The notes: generated from the letters alone by a model not told the origin. Counted from the first letter of the stretch, positions 29,568 to 37,972 are shown. The stretch is 64,000 nucleotides of DNA from an uncultured Lentibacter sp. (GCF_937123735.1 NZ_CAKZKL010000028.1:62001-126000); one strand, 5' to 3'. Numbers and translations: made by a program.

Positions 29568-30461
29568 TCAGGACTTGTCTAAACGGATACCTTCGCGGGC
29601 GAGGCGCTCGCGCAGCACTTCGATCTCGATGTTCAGGTCGCTGCGATCATCCAGCAAAAGCTGCTGGTTCTTGGCAGAGAAACTGTCTTGAAGATCACTC
29701 AACAGGGCCAGAAAGCTGGCCTTTGCGGCGCTGCTGCGGCTGCGGCTGTAGAGCTGGGCGAAGGCCTCTGTGGCGTCGCGTGCGCCTTTGAGGTAGATGC
29801 CCATATATTTGCGCGCAGCGGTGAGATCGCGCGGATCGTCCTGCACGCTGCCCAGAAGTGCGCGCACTTGGGTTTCAAAGCGGGCCACCCGCGAGCTGAC
29901 CTCGCGGTCGGCGGTTCGGTTGGCGGCTGTGGTGATGGCGGCAAGATGCGCCTCGGCCTGTGTCACCACCCGCGCTACGCGGTCATTCTGGAAGGTGTCA
30001 AGGCCCTCCATACCCTTGTTTACAAGCGGATCAGGGCCAAAGGCGGCGAAATGCAGCCCCAAGCCCAACCCTCCGAAGAGCGCGGCCTCGAGCAGGCCAA
30101 AGCCTGCGAGGCCGGCCAGGGCCAGGCCGGCCCCGGTGAGAAGGGAGCCGAGAATTTTGCGCGGCAGGGCCGGGCGGCGCGCCACTTTGCGTGCCTCATA
30201 GGCCTCCTGAGCGGTTTCGCCTGCGCGGGTCAACCAGGCTGCGAGCAACAGCAGGGCGAGCGCGCCAAGCCAGAGGGCCATATCTGTGGGCGGCGCTGTG
30301 AAGGCCCGCCAGACCATGGGCAGAGGCGCAAGAAAGAGGACGTTGACACGCCCGCCTGCGCGCGCGCGCCGCGCGCCGGCATAGCTCTGGCCGCTGACAG
30401 CGCTGCTGTTTGCGGAGCTGCTGTTTGTGGGGCTGTGTTTTCCGCCGTAGCGCTGTGACAT
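29568..30461 (-). CDS. xpaC: XpaC family (5-bromo-4-chloroindolyl phosphate hydrolysis-like) protein
   Basis: 297 aa; N-terminal TM segments, coiled C-terminus ARKYMGIYLKGARDATEAFAQLYSRSRSSAAKASFLALLSDLQDSFSAKNQQLLLDDRSDLNIEIEVLRERL; next to telA. Confidence 0.85.
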   Translation of the reverse strand: MSQRYGGKHSPTNSSSANSSAVSGQSYAGARRARAGGRVNVLFLAPLPMVWRAFTAPPTDMALWLGALALLLLAAWLTRAGETAQEAYEARKVARRPALPRKILGSLLTGAGLALAGLAGFGLLEAALFGGLGLGLHFAAFGPDPLVNKGMEGLDTFQNDRVARVVTQAEAHLAAITTAANRTADREVSSRVARFETQVRALLGSVQDDPRDLTAARKYMGIYLKGARDATEAFAQLYSRSRSSAAKASFLALLSDLQDSFSAKNQQLLLDDRSDLNIEIEVLRERLAREGIRLDKS

Positions 30462-30544
30462 CAGCCAGCTCCGAAGACAGCGGCATAAAGCATCAGCAAC
30501 ACCAGCAGCGCAAAGGCCAGTTTTTGCAAGCCGGTTTCGGTCAT
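30461..30544 (-). CDS. Putative 27-aa single-transmembrane microprotein
   Basis: Not in ORF track (too short): MTETGLQKLAFALLVLLMLYAAVFGAG*; stop/start 1-nt overlap with xpaC; G-rich purine tract GGGGGGA upstream of ATG. Confidence 0.65.
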   Translation of the reverse strand: MTETGLQKLAFALLVLLMLYAAVFGAG

Positions 30545-30669
30545 TTATCCCCCCGTTGGACAGACAAGCTCTCTTGATGTCTTTAATCTAGGGGAGCCAG
30601 GCCCGCCGCGCTAGGGGGAAACATGCCCGCCGCGGCTCAGGGCCGTATTTTGCAGCCAAAGCGCGCGGG

Positions 30670-31476
30670 TTAGCGGGTGCGCCGGCGCTGTGGCTTTCGC
30701 GCGGGTTTGGGGTTGCTGTCTTCGCCTGCGGGTGTCTCCAGCCCGAGCTGGTCGCGGATCACCTTGGCGCGCAGCTCCTGCACCTCGCCCTGTTTGAGAT
30801 CTCCCAGCTGGAAGGGGCCATAAGACACCCGGATGAGCCGGTTGACGGAAAACCCGATGGCTTCCATGGCGCGGCGGATCTCGCGGTTTTTGCCTTCGCG
30901 CAAGCCAAGCGTGGCCCAGGCATTGGCTCCTTGCTGGCGATCAAGCGTGACCTGCATGGGCTGGAAGGCCTCGCCCTCGACCACAAGGCCCTGGCGCAGG
31001 GGCTCGAAGCTTTCTTCGCTGGGGCGGCCGTTGATGCGCACGCGGTAGCGGCGCAACCAGCCAGTGGAGGGCAGTTCGAGCTGGCGTTTCACGCCGCCGT
31101 CATTGGTGAGCAGAAGAAGGCCCTCTGAGTTGATGTCCAGACGCCCCACTGTCATCACACGGGGCAGGCCCTCGGGGAGTTTGTCAAAGACTGTTGCGCG
31201 GCCTTGCTCGTCGCTGTGGCTGGTCACAAGACCGGCGGGCTTGTGATAGAGCCACATGCGGGCGGGCTCGGGGGCCTTGAGGGGCTTGCCGTTGACCACG
31301 ACCTTATCGGCGCTGGTGATGTTGAGCGCCGGGCTTGTGATTGTCTTGCCGTTCACGGCGACGCGGCCTGCGGCGATGAGACGCTCGGCCTCGCGGCGCG
31401 AGGCGAGGCCGGCGCGGGAGATGACTTTGGCGATGCGCTCGCCTGCGGGGCTATCGGGTTTGGGTGTGTTGCTCAT
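30670..31476 (-). CDS. 16S/23S rRNA pseudouridine synthase (RluB/RsuA family)
   Basis: ERIAKVISRAGLASRREAERLIAAGRVAVNG; TVGRLDINSEGLLLLTNDG; EGKNREIRRAMEAIGF. Confidence 0.93.
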   Translation of the reverse strand: MSNTPKPDSPAGERIAKVISRAGLASRREAERLIAAGRVAVNGKTITSPALNITSADKVVVNGKPLKAPEPARMWLYHKPAGLVTSHSDEQGRATVFDKLPEGLPRVMTVGRLDINSEGLLLLTNDGGVKRQLELPSTGWLRRYRVRINGRPSEESFEPLRQGLVVEGEAFQPMQVTLDRQQGANAWATLGLREGKNREIRRAMEAIGFSVNRLIRVSYGPFQLGDLKQGEVQELRAKVIRDQLGLETPAGEDSNPKPARKPQRRRTR

Positions 31477-31538
31477 AGGCGCGGCTTAGAGCATTCATGG
31501 CTCTTGCGAAAGAGGGCATCTTGGGGGCATGTGGGCAC

Positions 31539-31985
31539 ATGGGATTTGACACGCATATGGCGCGGGCCTTGCAACAGGCCGCGCAGGCCGGCGCGCGCGG
31601 CGAGGTGCCGGTGGGCGCGGCTTTGGTCGTGGCGGGGGAGGTGATAGCCCAGGCGGGCAACCGCTGCCGGGAGTTGAAGGACCCGACCGCCCATGCCGAG
31701 ATGCTTGTCATCCGTGAGGCCTGTGCCGCCTTGGGGGTTGAACGCCTTGAAAACGCTTCGCTTTATGTCACTCTGGAGCCTTGCCCCATGTGTGCTGCGG
31801 CCATTTCCCACGCCCGGGTGGCGCGGCTTTACTACGGGGCCTGTGACCCCAAGAGCGGTGGGGTTGCCCAGGGCGCGCGGGTGTTTGAGCATCCGCAGTG
31901 TCATCATGTGCCCGAGATTTATGATGGGATTGGCGCGGGGGCGGCGGCTCGTTTGCTGGCGGAATTTTTCAAGGACCGCCGCTGA
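31539..31985 (+). CDS. tadA: tRNA-adenosine deaminase family (TadA-like) nucleoside deaminase
   Basis: PTAHAEMLVIREA and LEPCPMCAAAISHARVARLYYGA deaminase motifs; start chosen at MGFDTHMARALQQA. Confidence 0.88.
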   Translation: MGFDTHMARALQQAAQAGARGEVPVGAALVVAGEVIAQAGNRCRELKDPTAHAEMLVIREACAALGVERLENASLYVTLEPCPMCAAAISHARVARLYYGACDPKSGGVAQGARVFEHPQCHHVPEIYDGIGAGAAARLLAEFFKDRR

Positions 31986-31990
31986 GAGGG

Positions 31991-32070
31991 ATCGAATTTT
32001 GCGCGGCAAAATCCGACCGGCTGGGGGCGCTGCCCCCAGACCCCCGAGGTATTTGACACCAGAAGAAGGG
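31991..32070 (+). repeat. Intergenic modular repeat element, copy E
   Basis: ATCGAATTTTGCGCGGCAAAATCCGACCGG + CTGGGGGCGCTGCCCCCAG + ACCCCCGAGGTATTTGACACCAGAAGAAGGG. Confidence 0.85.
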
Positions 32071-32080
32071 CCGGGGCGCG

Positions 32081-32128
32081 GCTGTGTGGCCAGCTGTGTG
32101 GCGGGCTGTATGGATGGCTGTATGGACA
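32081..32128. repeat. 12-bp-period minisatellite (4 imperfect units)
   Basis: gctgtgtggcca|gctgtgtggcgg|gctgtatggatg|gctgtatggaca. Confidence 0.8.
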
Positions 32129-32237
32129 GCCGGGGGCAGGGCTTGCAGCGCAGATTGCAGCAATTGGGTGCGAAGCAGGTTGAAGCGCGCCGCAAGGGGG
32201 GGTAAAGGCAAGGCGTTCAGAAATTGGAGTGACTGCC

Positions 32238-32525
32238 ATGTCGATTGACAAGGACACAGCGGCCAAAGTGGCCAAGCTGGCGCGGATCAGGGTTGAAGCG
32301 GGAGAGCTGCCGGCTTTGGCGGCGGAGTTCAATGCTGTGCTCGGGTTTATCGAGCAGCTTTCCGAAGTAGATGTTGAGGGTGTGGAGCCGATGGTGTCTG
32401 TCACGCCGATGCGCCTGAAGCGGCGGGTTGACGCGGTGACGGATGGGGGCCAGCAGGCGGCTGTGCTGGCGAATGCGCCGGATGCGCGCGAGGGCTTTTT
32501 TGCAGTTCCGAAGGTGGTGGAATAA
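32238..32525 (+). CDS. gatC: Asp-tRNA(Asn)/Glu-tRNA(Gln) amidotransferase subunit C
   Basis: [52 protein letters not shown]. Confidence 0.95.
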   Translation: MSIDKDTAAKVAKLARIRVEAGELPALAAEFNAVLGFIEQLSEVDVEGVEPMVSVTPMRLKRRVDAVTDGGQQAAVLANAPDAREGFFAVPKVVE

Positions 32526-34012
32526 TGGCTGATCTGAACAAGCTGACGATTGCGGCGGCGCGGGATGCGCTGCGCAAGGGTGATGTCACCAGCGCGGAGC
32601 TGACCGAGGCCTGCCTCACCGAGATCGAGGGGGCAGGGGCGCTGGGCGCTTTTGTGCACCACACGCCGGAGGCTGCGCGCGCGCAGGCAGAGGCGGCGGA
32701 CAAACGGATCAAGGCGGGCGATGCGCCGGATATGTGCGGCATTCCACTGGGCATCAAGGATTTGTTCTGCACCAAGGGTGTGCCCTCTCAGGCGGCGAGC
32801 AACATTCTCAAGGGCTTCAAGCCCGAATATGAGAGCACCGTGACCAGCCAGCTGTTTGACGCGGGCGCGGTCATGCTCGGCAAGCTCAACATGGACGAAT
32901 TTGCCATGGGCTCGTCCAACGAGACCAGCGCTTATGGCAATGCTGTGAACCCGTGGCGGCGCGCGGGTGACGCGGCGGCGCTCACGCCGGGCGGCTCGTC
33001 TGGCGGCTCGGCGAGTGCTGTGGCGGCGGACCTTTGCCTTGCGGCGACGGGCACAGACACCGGCGGCTCGATCCGCCAGCCTGCGGCCTTCACCGGCATC
33101 ACCGGCATCAAGCCGACCTATGGCCGCGTGAGCCGTTGGGGGATTATCGCCTTTGCCTCCTCGCTTGACCAAGCGGGGCCGATGACCAAGGATGTGCGCG
33201 ACGCGGCCATCATGCTGGAGGCCATGTGCGGCCATGACCCCAAGGACAGCACCAGCGCCGAGCTGGCTGTGCCCAACTTCGAGGCTATGCTGACGGGCGA
33301 CATTCGCGGCAAGAAGATCGGCATTCCGCGCGAATACCGCATGGACGGGATGCCCGAGGAGATCGAGACGCTCTGGGCCGAGGGCACGGAGATGCTCAAG
33401 GCGGCGGGCGCGGAGATTGTCGATATCTCGCTGCCGCACACAAAATATGCGCTGCCGACCTACTACGTCATCGCGCCTGCGGAAGCCTCAAGCAACCTCG
33501 CGCGCTATGACGGGGTGCGCTATGGCCACCGCGCCAGCCTGGCGGCGGGTGATGGCATTACCGAGATGTATGAAAAGACCCGCGCCGAAGGCTTTGGCCA
33601 CGAGGTGCAGCGCCGTGTGATGGTGGGAACCTATGTGCTCTCGGCGGGCTTTTATGACGCCTATTACAACCGGGCCCGCAAGGTGCGCACGCTGATCAAG
33701 CGCGACTTTGAGGAGGTGTTTGCACAGGGTATCGACGCGATCCTGACACCTGCCACGCCAAGCGCGGCCTTTGGCCTTGGCGAGATGAGCGAGGCGGACC
33801 CGATTGCCATGTATCTCAACGATGTGTTCACCGTGACGGTGAACCTTGCCGGCTTGCCCGGGATTGCTCTGCCAACGGGAACAAACGCGCAGGGGCTACC
33901 GCTTGGGTTGCAGTTGATCGGGCGGCCCTGGGAAGAGGGTGATCTGCTGAATACCGCCTATGCGCTGGAGCAGGCGGCAGGATTTGTGGCCAAGCCGCAA
34001 AAATGGTGGTAA
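32525..34012 (+). CDS. gatA: Asp-tRNA(Asn)/Glu-tRNA(Gln) amidotransferase subunit A
   Basis: 495 aa amidase signature [32 protein letters not shown]. Confidence 0.97.
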   Translation: MADLNKLTIAAARDALRKGDVTSAELTEACLTEIEGAGALGAFVHHTPEAARAQAEAADKRIKAGDAPDMCGIPLGIKDLFCTKGVPSQAASNILKGFKPEYESTVTSQLFDAGAVMLGKLNMDEFAMGSSNETSAYGNAVNPWRRAGDAAALTPGGSSGGSASAVAADLCLAATGTDTGGSIRQPAAFTGITGIKPTYGRVSRWGIIAFASSLDQAGPMTKDVRDAAIMLEAMCGHDPKDSTSAELAVPNFEAMLTGDIRGKKIGIPREYRMDGMPEEIETLWAEGTEMLKAAGAEIVDISLPHTKYALPTYYVIAPAEASSNLARYDGVRYGHRASLAAGDGITEMYEKTRAEGFGHEVQRRVMVGTYVLSAGFYDAYYNRARKVRTLIKRDFEEVFAQGIDAILTPATPSAAFGLGEMSEADPIAMYLNDVFTVTVNLAGLPGIALPTGTNAQGLPLGLQLIGRPWEEGDLLNTAYALEQAAGFVAKPQKWW

Positions 34013-34034
34013 ACCCCCGCAAAACCGCGTGTTT

Positions 34035-34802
34035 ATGCGCAGAAATGCAGAGGGTAAGGTGACAAGATTTATTCAGATTGCTGCGCTGTCCTGGGCGCTT
34101 ACGGGCTGTGCTGTTTCTGTGCCAGAAAGTGGTGCGCCCGGCGCAGGCTTTGGGGCTTTGGGGCGCGAAAATGCCTCGCCCTTGCCGGATGCGCAGGCGC
34201 TCAGCGATGAGAGCTTGAGCGCAAACCCGGCCAACGAGGGCGCGGGTGCTGAAGACCTGGACCTTGGCGGCACGCAAGACCCGACGGCGGCGCTTGCCCT
34301 GGAGACGCAGGCTGTTTTGGCGGCCACACAGGCACAAGCCGATGGCGCAGCCGAGGAGCGCTTGCAGCCGGTGATCAATGCCGCAGGCATCTCGCAGGAG
34401 AATGATTTTGATGCGGTCGGCTCACAGCGCAGTATTGAAGACGACGCGGCGCGCCGGGCGGCGCTGCAACAGCAGTATCAGGTGGTTGCGGCAACCAAAG
34501 TGCCCGCGCGCGTGGGCTCGGGCGGGCCTAATATAGTGGCCTATGCCCTGAGCACCTCAAATGCCCGTGGCGAAGGCATTTACAAGCGCAGTGGCCTGAA
34601 TTTGCAGGCAAAATCGACGCGAAATTGTGCGAGATATGCCTCGCCCGACTTGGCGCAGCTTGAGTTTCTGGAGCGGGGTGGGCCCGAGCGGGACCGGCTG
34701 GCGCTGGATCCGGACGGAGATGGCTATGCCTGTTCCTGGGATCCGGCTCCGTTTCGCGCAGCGCGCGCGGCGGGTGCAGCGCAGGCTGCTCAAGGGGAGT
34801 GA
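34035..34802 (+). CDS. Lipoprotein with excalibur-like DxDxDG-C calcium-binding motif
   Basis: Lipobox LSWALTGC; C-terminal NCARYASPDLAQLEFLERGGPERDRLALDPDGDGYACSWDPAPFR. Confidence 0.75.
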   Translation: MRRNAEGKVTRFIQIAALSWALTGCAVSVPESGAPGAGFGALGRENASPLPDAQALSDESLSANPANEGAGAEDLDLGGTQDPTAALALETQAVLAATQAQADGAAEERLQPVINAAGISQENDFDAVGSQRSIEDDAARRAALQQQYQVVAATKVPARVGSGGPNIVAYALSTSNARGEGIYKRSGLNLQAKSTRNCARYASPDLAQLEFLERGGPERDRLALDPDGDGYACSWDPAPFRAARAAGAAQAAQGE

Positions 34803-35479
34803 GCCTGCGGCCGCAGATCTTTGAGCGCGTCTCGCCCAATTGGGGCGCGCGCCGCGGCGGGCAAAGGCCCGATCTTGTGGTGATCCACTACACTGCGATG
34901 CAGAGCGCGCAAGCTGCGATTGAGCGGCTGTGCGACCCTGTGGCCGAGGTGTCGGCGCATTATGTGATTTGCGAGCGGGGGGGCGTGACGCGGCTTGTGC
35001 CTGAGGGAGAGCGCGCCTGGCACGCCGGCGCGGGGCGCTGGGGAGATGTGAGGGATGTCAATTCGCGCGCGATCGGGATCGAGCTGGCGAATACGGGGGA
35101 TCAGCCCTTTGCGGAGCCGCAGATGGCGGGCCTTGAAGCATTGCTTGCACAGATCATGGTGCGTTGGGCGATTGCGCCTGAGCGGGTGATTGGCCATTCG
35201 GACATGGCTCCGGGGCGCAAGAGCGACCCGGGCGCGCGGTTTGATTGGGCCAGGCTGGCGCGGTTGGGCTTGTCGGTTTGGCCGCAGGCGCGCGCGGGGA
35301 GCGACTTTTACGGAGCTGCGGCGGCGTTTGGATACCCTGTTGGCGATGTGGAGGATGCGCATATTCTGGAGGCGTTTCGGCTGCGGTTTCGCCCTTGGGC
35401 AACGGGGGGGATGGACGCGGTGGATGTGGCGTTGATGAGCGATCTGGCGGCGCGTTGGCCTGTGAGGGGCTGTGCGTGA
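34799..35479 (+). CDS. N-acetylmuramoyl-L-alanine amidase (AmpD-like)
   Basis: LVVIHYTAMQSAQAAIERLCDPVAEVSAHYVICERGGVTRLVPEGERAWHAG; VIGHSDMAPGRKSDPG. Confidence 0.92.
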   Translation: MSLRPQIFERVSPNWGARRGGQRPDLVVIHYTAMQSAQAAIERLCDPVAEVSAHYVICERGGVTRLVPEGERAWHAGAGRWGDVRDVNSRAIGIELANTGDQPFAEPQMAGLEALLAQIMVRWAIAPERVIGHSDMAPGRKSDPGARFDWARLARLGLSVWPQARAGSDFYGAAAAFGYPVGDVEDAHILEAFRLRFRPWATGGMDAVDVALMSDLAARWPVRGCA

Positions 35480-35537
35480 GGTTTTGCGCCGCGCCCTGCG
35501 GGCGCGTCGCGGTGTTTGGGGGAGCAGTTCCTCCGAG

Positions 35538-35703
35538 CACAGGTTTAACTGGGGGACCAGTCCCCCAGACCACAGGTTTTAGCTGGGGGACCAGTCCCCC
35601 AGACCACAGGTTTTAGCTGGGGGACCAGTCCCCCAGACCACAGGTTTTAACTGGGGGACCAGTCCCCCAGACCCCCTGGGATATTTCTGGCAAAAAGAAA
35701 GGG
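35538..35703 (+). repeat. Intergenic modular repeat element, copy F: four tandem hairpin units plus core
   Basis: Units 35538-35570 (33 bp), 35571-35604, 35605-35638, 35639-35672 (34 bp): CACAGGTTTTAGCTGGGGGACCAGTCCCCCAGAC; core CCCCTGGGATATTTCTGGCAAAAAGAAAGGG. Confidence 0.95.
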
Positions 35704-35751
35704 CTACGCGGTGATTGACCTCTGGGCGGGGGCGGACTATCTGGCAGGGGC

Positions 35752-36119
35752 GCGGAAGGCTGGATGGCCGCGGGGGGCTTTTGGGCGCTTCGAGGAAAGT
35801 CCGGACTCCACAAGACAACGGTGCCGGGTAACGCCCGGGCAGGGCAACCTGACGGAAAGTGCCACAGAGAAGAGACCGCTTCCTCACGGGGGAGCAAGGG
35901 TGAAACGGTGGGGTAAGAGCCCACCGGGGGGCTGGCAACAGACCTCGCATGGCAAACCCCGCCGGGAGCAATGCCGAATAGGGACCTCGCTTTAGGCTGT
36001 TTTGGCCTTGAGGTTCGGGTAGGCAGCTAGAGGGGCGTTGGCAACAGCGCTTTTAGATGAATGGTCATCCACTTCGGGACAGCCCGGGGAGACAGAATCC
36101 GGCTTACAGGCCTTCCGCG
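35752..36119 (+). ncRNA. rnpB: RNase P RNA (bacterial type A)
   Basis: GAGGAAAGTCCGGACTCC ... GGCAACAGACCTCGCATGGCAAACCCCGCCGGGAGCAATGCCGAATAGG ... GACAGAATCCGGCTTACAGG; P1 GCGGAAGGC pairs with GCCTTCCGC. Confidence 0.95.
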
Positions 36120-37015
36120 TGTTTATCTTTATCACTTGTGACGATGTAGAGCCCTGCGAGCAGGAGCGCGGCCCCTGTGAGTTTGAGCGGCGTGGCCGCT
36201 TCACCGACGACGAGCAGCGCGAGCACCCAGGCTGTGAGCGGCTCGGCCAGCGCAAGGGTGACGGCTGTGGAGGCGGGGAGGGCCTTCAGGCCCCAGGTGT
36301 AGAGCGCATAGGCCAGCCCTGTGGCCCCGAGGCCAAGCGCGACGAGCGTGAGCGGGGCTGTGCCTGTGAGGGCCCAGCCCCATGGCAGCAGGAAGAAGAC
36401 GGGTGTTGTGAAGAGCGCCGCGAGGCTGAAGGTGCTCGCGGCGATGGTGGCGGGGGGCGCATGGGCTGTCATGCGCGAGGAGGCCAGAGAATAGGTCGCA
36501 TAGCACAGGCCTGCCGCCGCGGCGAGGGCGAGACCGAGGGGGGCACTGCCGCCGGTTGCGCCTGCGAGCACGAGGGCGCCAGCCCCGACAATGGCGAGCG
36601 CCTGTCCAAAGGCCTTGCGCAGGGAGGGGCGTTGGCGCAGCCAGAGGATGTCATAGGCGGCCACCCAGAGCGGCGCGGAGCCGATGGTGACCGCTGTGCC
36701 AAGGCCGACGCCAGCCAGCGCCACGGCGGCAAAGAAGAGCATGTTATAGGCCGCGATGGCCGCAGCGGCTGTGAAAAGCGCGCGCTTGGGCAGCTGGCGC
36801 AGGGCCGCGCGCGCGGCGGGCTGCAAGGCAGCCAGCGCGATGAGCGCGGCCGCGCCAATCCAGAGGCGGGCCGCGCCCACAACGAGCGGCGCGCGCTCCG
36901 GCGGCAAAAAGCTTTGCAACGTGCCAGTGCTGCCCCAGAGGATGGCGGCGGCGAGCACCGCAAGCGTGGCGGTCAGGGTGGCGGGAGCGCGTGTCATCGG
37001 TGCTTTCTGCTTCAT
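36104..37015 (-). CDS. DMT superfamily transporter (EamA domain)
   Basis: ORF 36104..37048; [41 protein letters not shown]; start uncertain (37015 or 36997). Confidence 0.85.
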   Translation of the reverse strand: MKQKAPMTRAPATLTATLAVLAAAILWGSTGTLQSFLPPERAPLVVGAARLWIGAAALIALAALQPAARAALRQLPKRALFTAAAAIAAYNMLFFAAVALAGVGLGTAVTIGSAPLWVAAYDILWLRQRPSLRKAFGQALAIVGAGALVLAGATGGSAPLGLALAAAAGLCYATYSLASSRMTAHAPPATIAASTFSLAALFTTPVFFLLPWGWALTGTAPLTLVALGLGATGLAYALYTWGLKALPASTAVTLALAEPLTAWVLALLVVGEAATPLKLTGAALLLAGLYIVTSDKDKHAEGL

Positions 37016-37156
37016 GCCCGCACGAAGCGCAAAGCAAAACTTTCGCAAGCGCGCGCTTTGCGGTTGACTCAGGCGCGCATCTCCTTAAAAGGCAGGCTTC
37101 AAGAGAATTCACGGGCTGTGCGCCATCTGCACCCGCCCAGCCGCAGGAGAAGCCCA

Positions 37157-37324
37157 ATGGCGAAGCCAACCACGATCAAAATCCGCCTGAACTCGACCGC
37201 AGGCACCGGCCACTTCTATGTGACCAAAAAGAACGCACGCACGATGACGGAAAAAATGTCTATCCGCAAATATGACCCCGTTGTGCGCAAGCATGTTGAA
37301 TATAAGGAAGGCAAAATCAAGTAA
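37157..37324 (+). CDS. rpmG: 50S ribosomal protein L33
   Basis: [55 protein letters not shown]. Confidence 0.97.
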   Translation: MAKPTTIKIRLNSTAGTGHFYVTKKNARTMTEKMSIRKYDPVVRKHVEYKEGKIK

Positions 37325-37350
37325 GCTTGGTTTTGACTTTTTCGAGATGG

Positions 37351-37377
37351 GGCCGTTCCGAGAGGGGCGGCCTTTTT
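37351..37377 (+). terminator. Rho-independent terminator of rpmG
   Basis: GGCCG TTCCGAGAGGGG CGGCC TTTTT. Confidence 0.75.
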
Positions 37378-37453
37378 CGTTGACTGAGCGGGCTGTGCTT
37401 GTTTGGGGTGGGGGTGTGATTGGCTTTGTCGGCCATGTTGGGCACCACCGGCC

Positions 37454-37600
37454 GGTGCAAGGGCGGGCCAGCCCCCACGCGCGGGTGCAAGGGAGGGTTG
37501 CCCCCCACACACAGGTTTAAGTGGGGGCCAGCCCCCACACACAGGTTTAAGTGGGGGCCAGCCCCCACACCCCCGGGATATTTCGGGAAAGAAAAAAAGC
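37454..37600 (+). repeat. Intergenic modular repeat element, copy G: four hairpin units (two degenerate, two perfect 30-bp) plus core
   Basis: ACAGGTTTAAGTGGGGGCCAGCCCCCACAC at 37511 and 37541; core CCCCGGGATATTTCGGGAAAGAAAAAAAG. Confidence 0.9.
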
Positions 37601-37630
37601 GGTGCGGAAGAGAGGTTTGGAGCGTGGCGG

Positions 37631-37972
37631 ATGCGGCAGATGATCTGGTGGGCGTTGGTGCTTGGAGTGTTGAGCAATGTGGCCGCGGGGGAAGCGCGGG
37701 TGATTGAAGACTTTAAGAATAATCCTGCGGCGCGGGGGGTGCTTGTCTTCGATCAGGTGATGGGTTCGGTCAATTTGGCGGGAGCCACTATCTGTGTGGG
37801 CAGTCTTCGGCGCCTTGACGGGAGTTTCGGGTTTGATGCGGTCTGGCGTGCGCCTAAAGATGGGTGCGGGTGGGGCGGTATTGGCCGGTATGGCGCGCAG
37901 GTATTGGAATGCGAGGTCGATGCCTTTCAGGCAGCGATTGGTAGGGGAGAGAGGTTGGCGGGCTATGTCTGA
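37631..37972 (+). pseudogene. Possible truncated CIA30/NDUFAF1-like protein (remnant) or short hypothetical
   Basis: Signal peptide MRQMIWWALVLGVLSNVAAGEA then RVIEDFKNNPAARGVLVFDQVMGSVNLAG resembling the CIA30 N-terminal signature; remainder does not. Confidence 0.35.

Noticed and set aside
28345-30461. Treating telA/xpaC as an anti-phage defence system
   Set aside because: No nuclease, NTPase effector or known defence gene nearby; the available evidence points to envelope/toxic-anion stress.
31919-33439. 506-aa minus ORF
   Set aside because: Antisense to gatC/gatA and crosses repeat sequence; no recognisable domain.
35538-35672. Tandem 33-34 bp repeats resembling a CRISPR array
   Set aside because: Units are contiguous and near identical with no variable spacers, and there are no cas genes nearby; classed as a hairpin array.
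36038-37156. 428-aa ORF ending in L33
   Set aside because: The extension is antisense to the EamA gene; only the last 55 aa (rpmG) are real.
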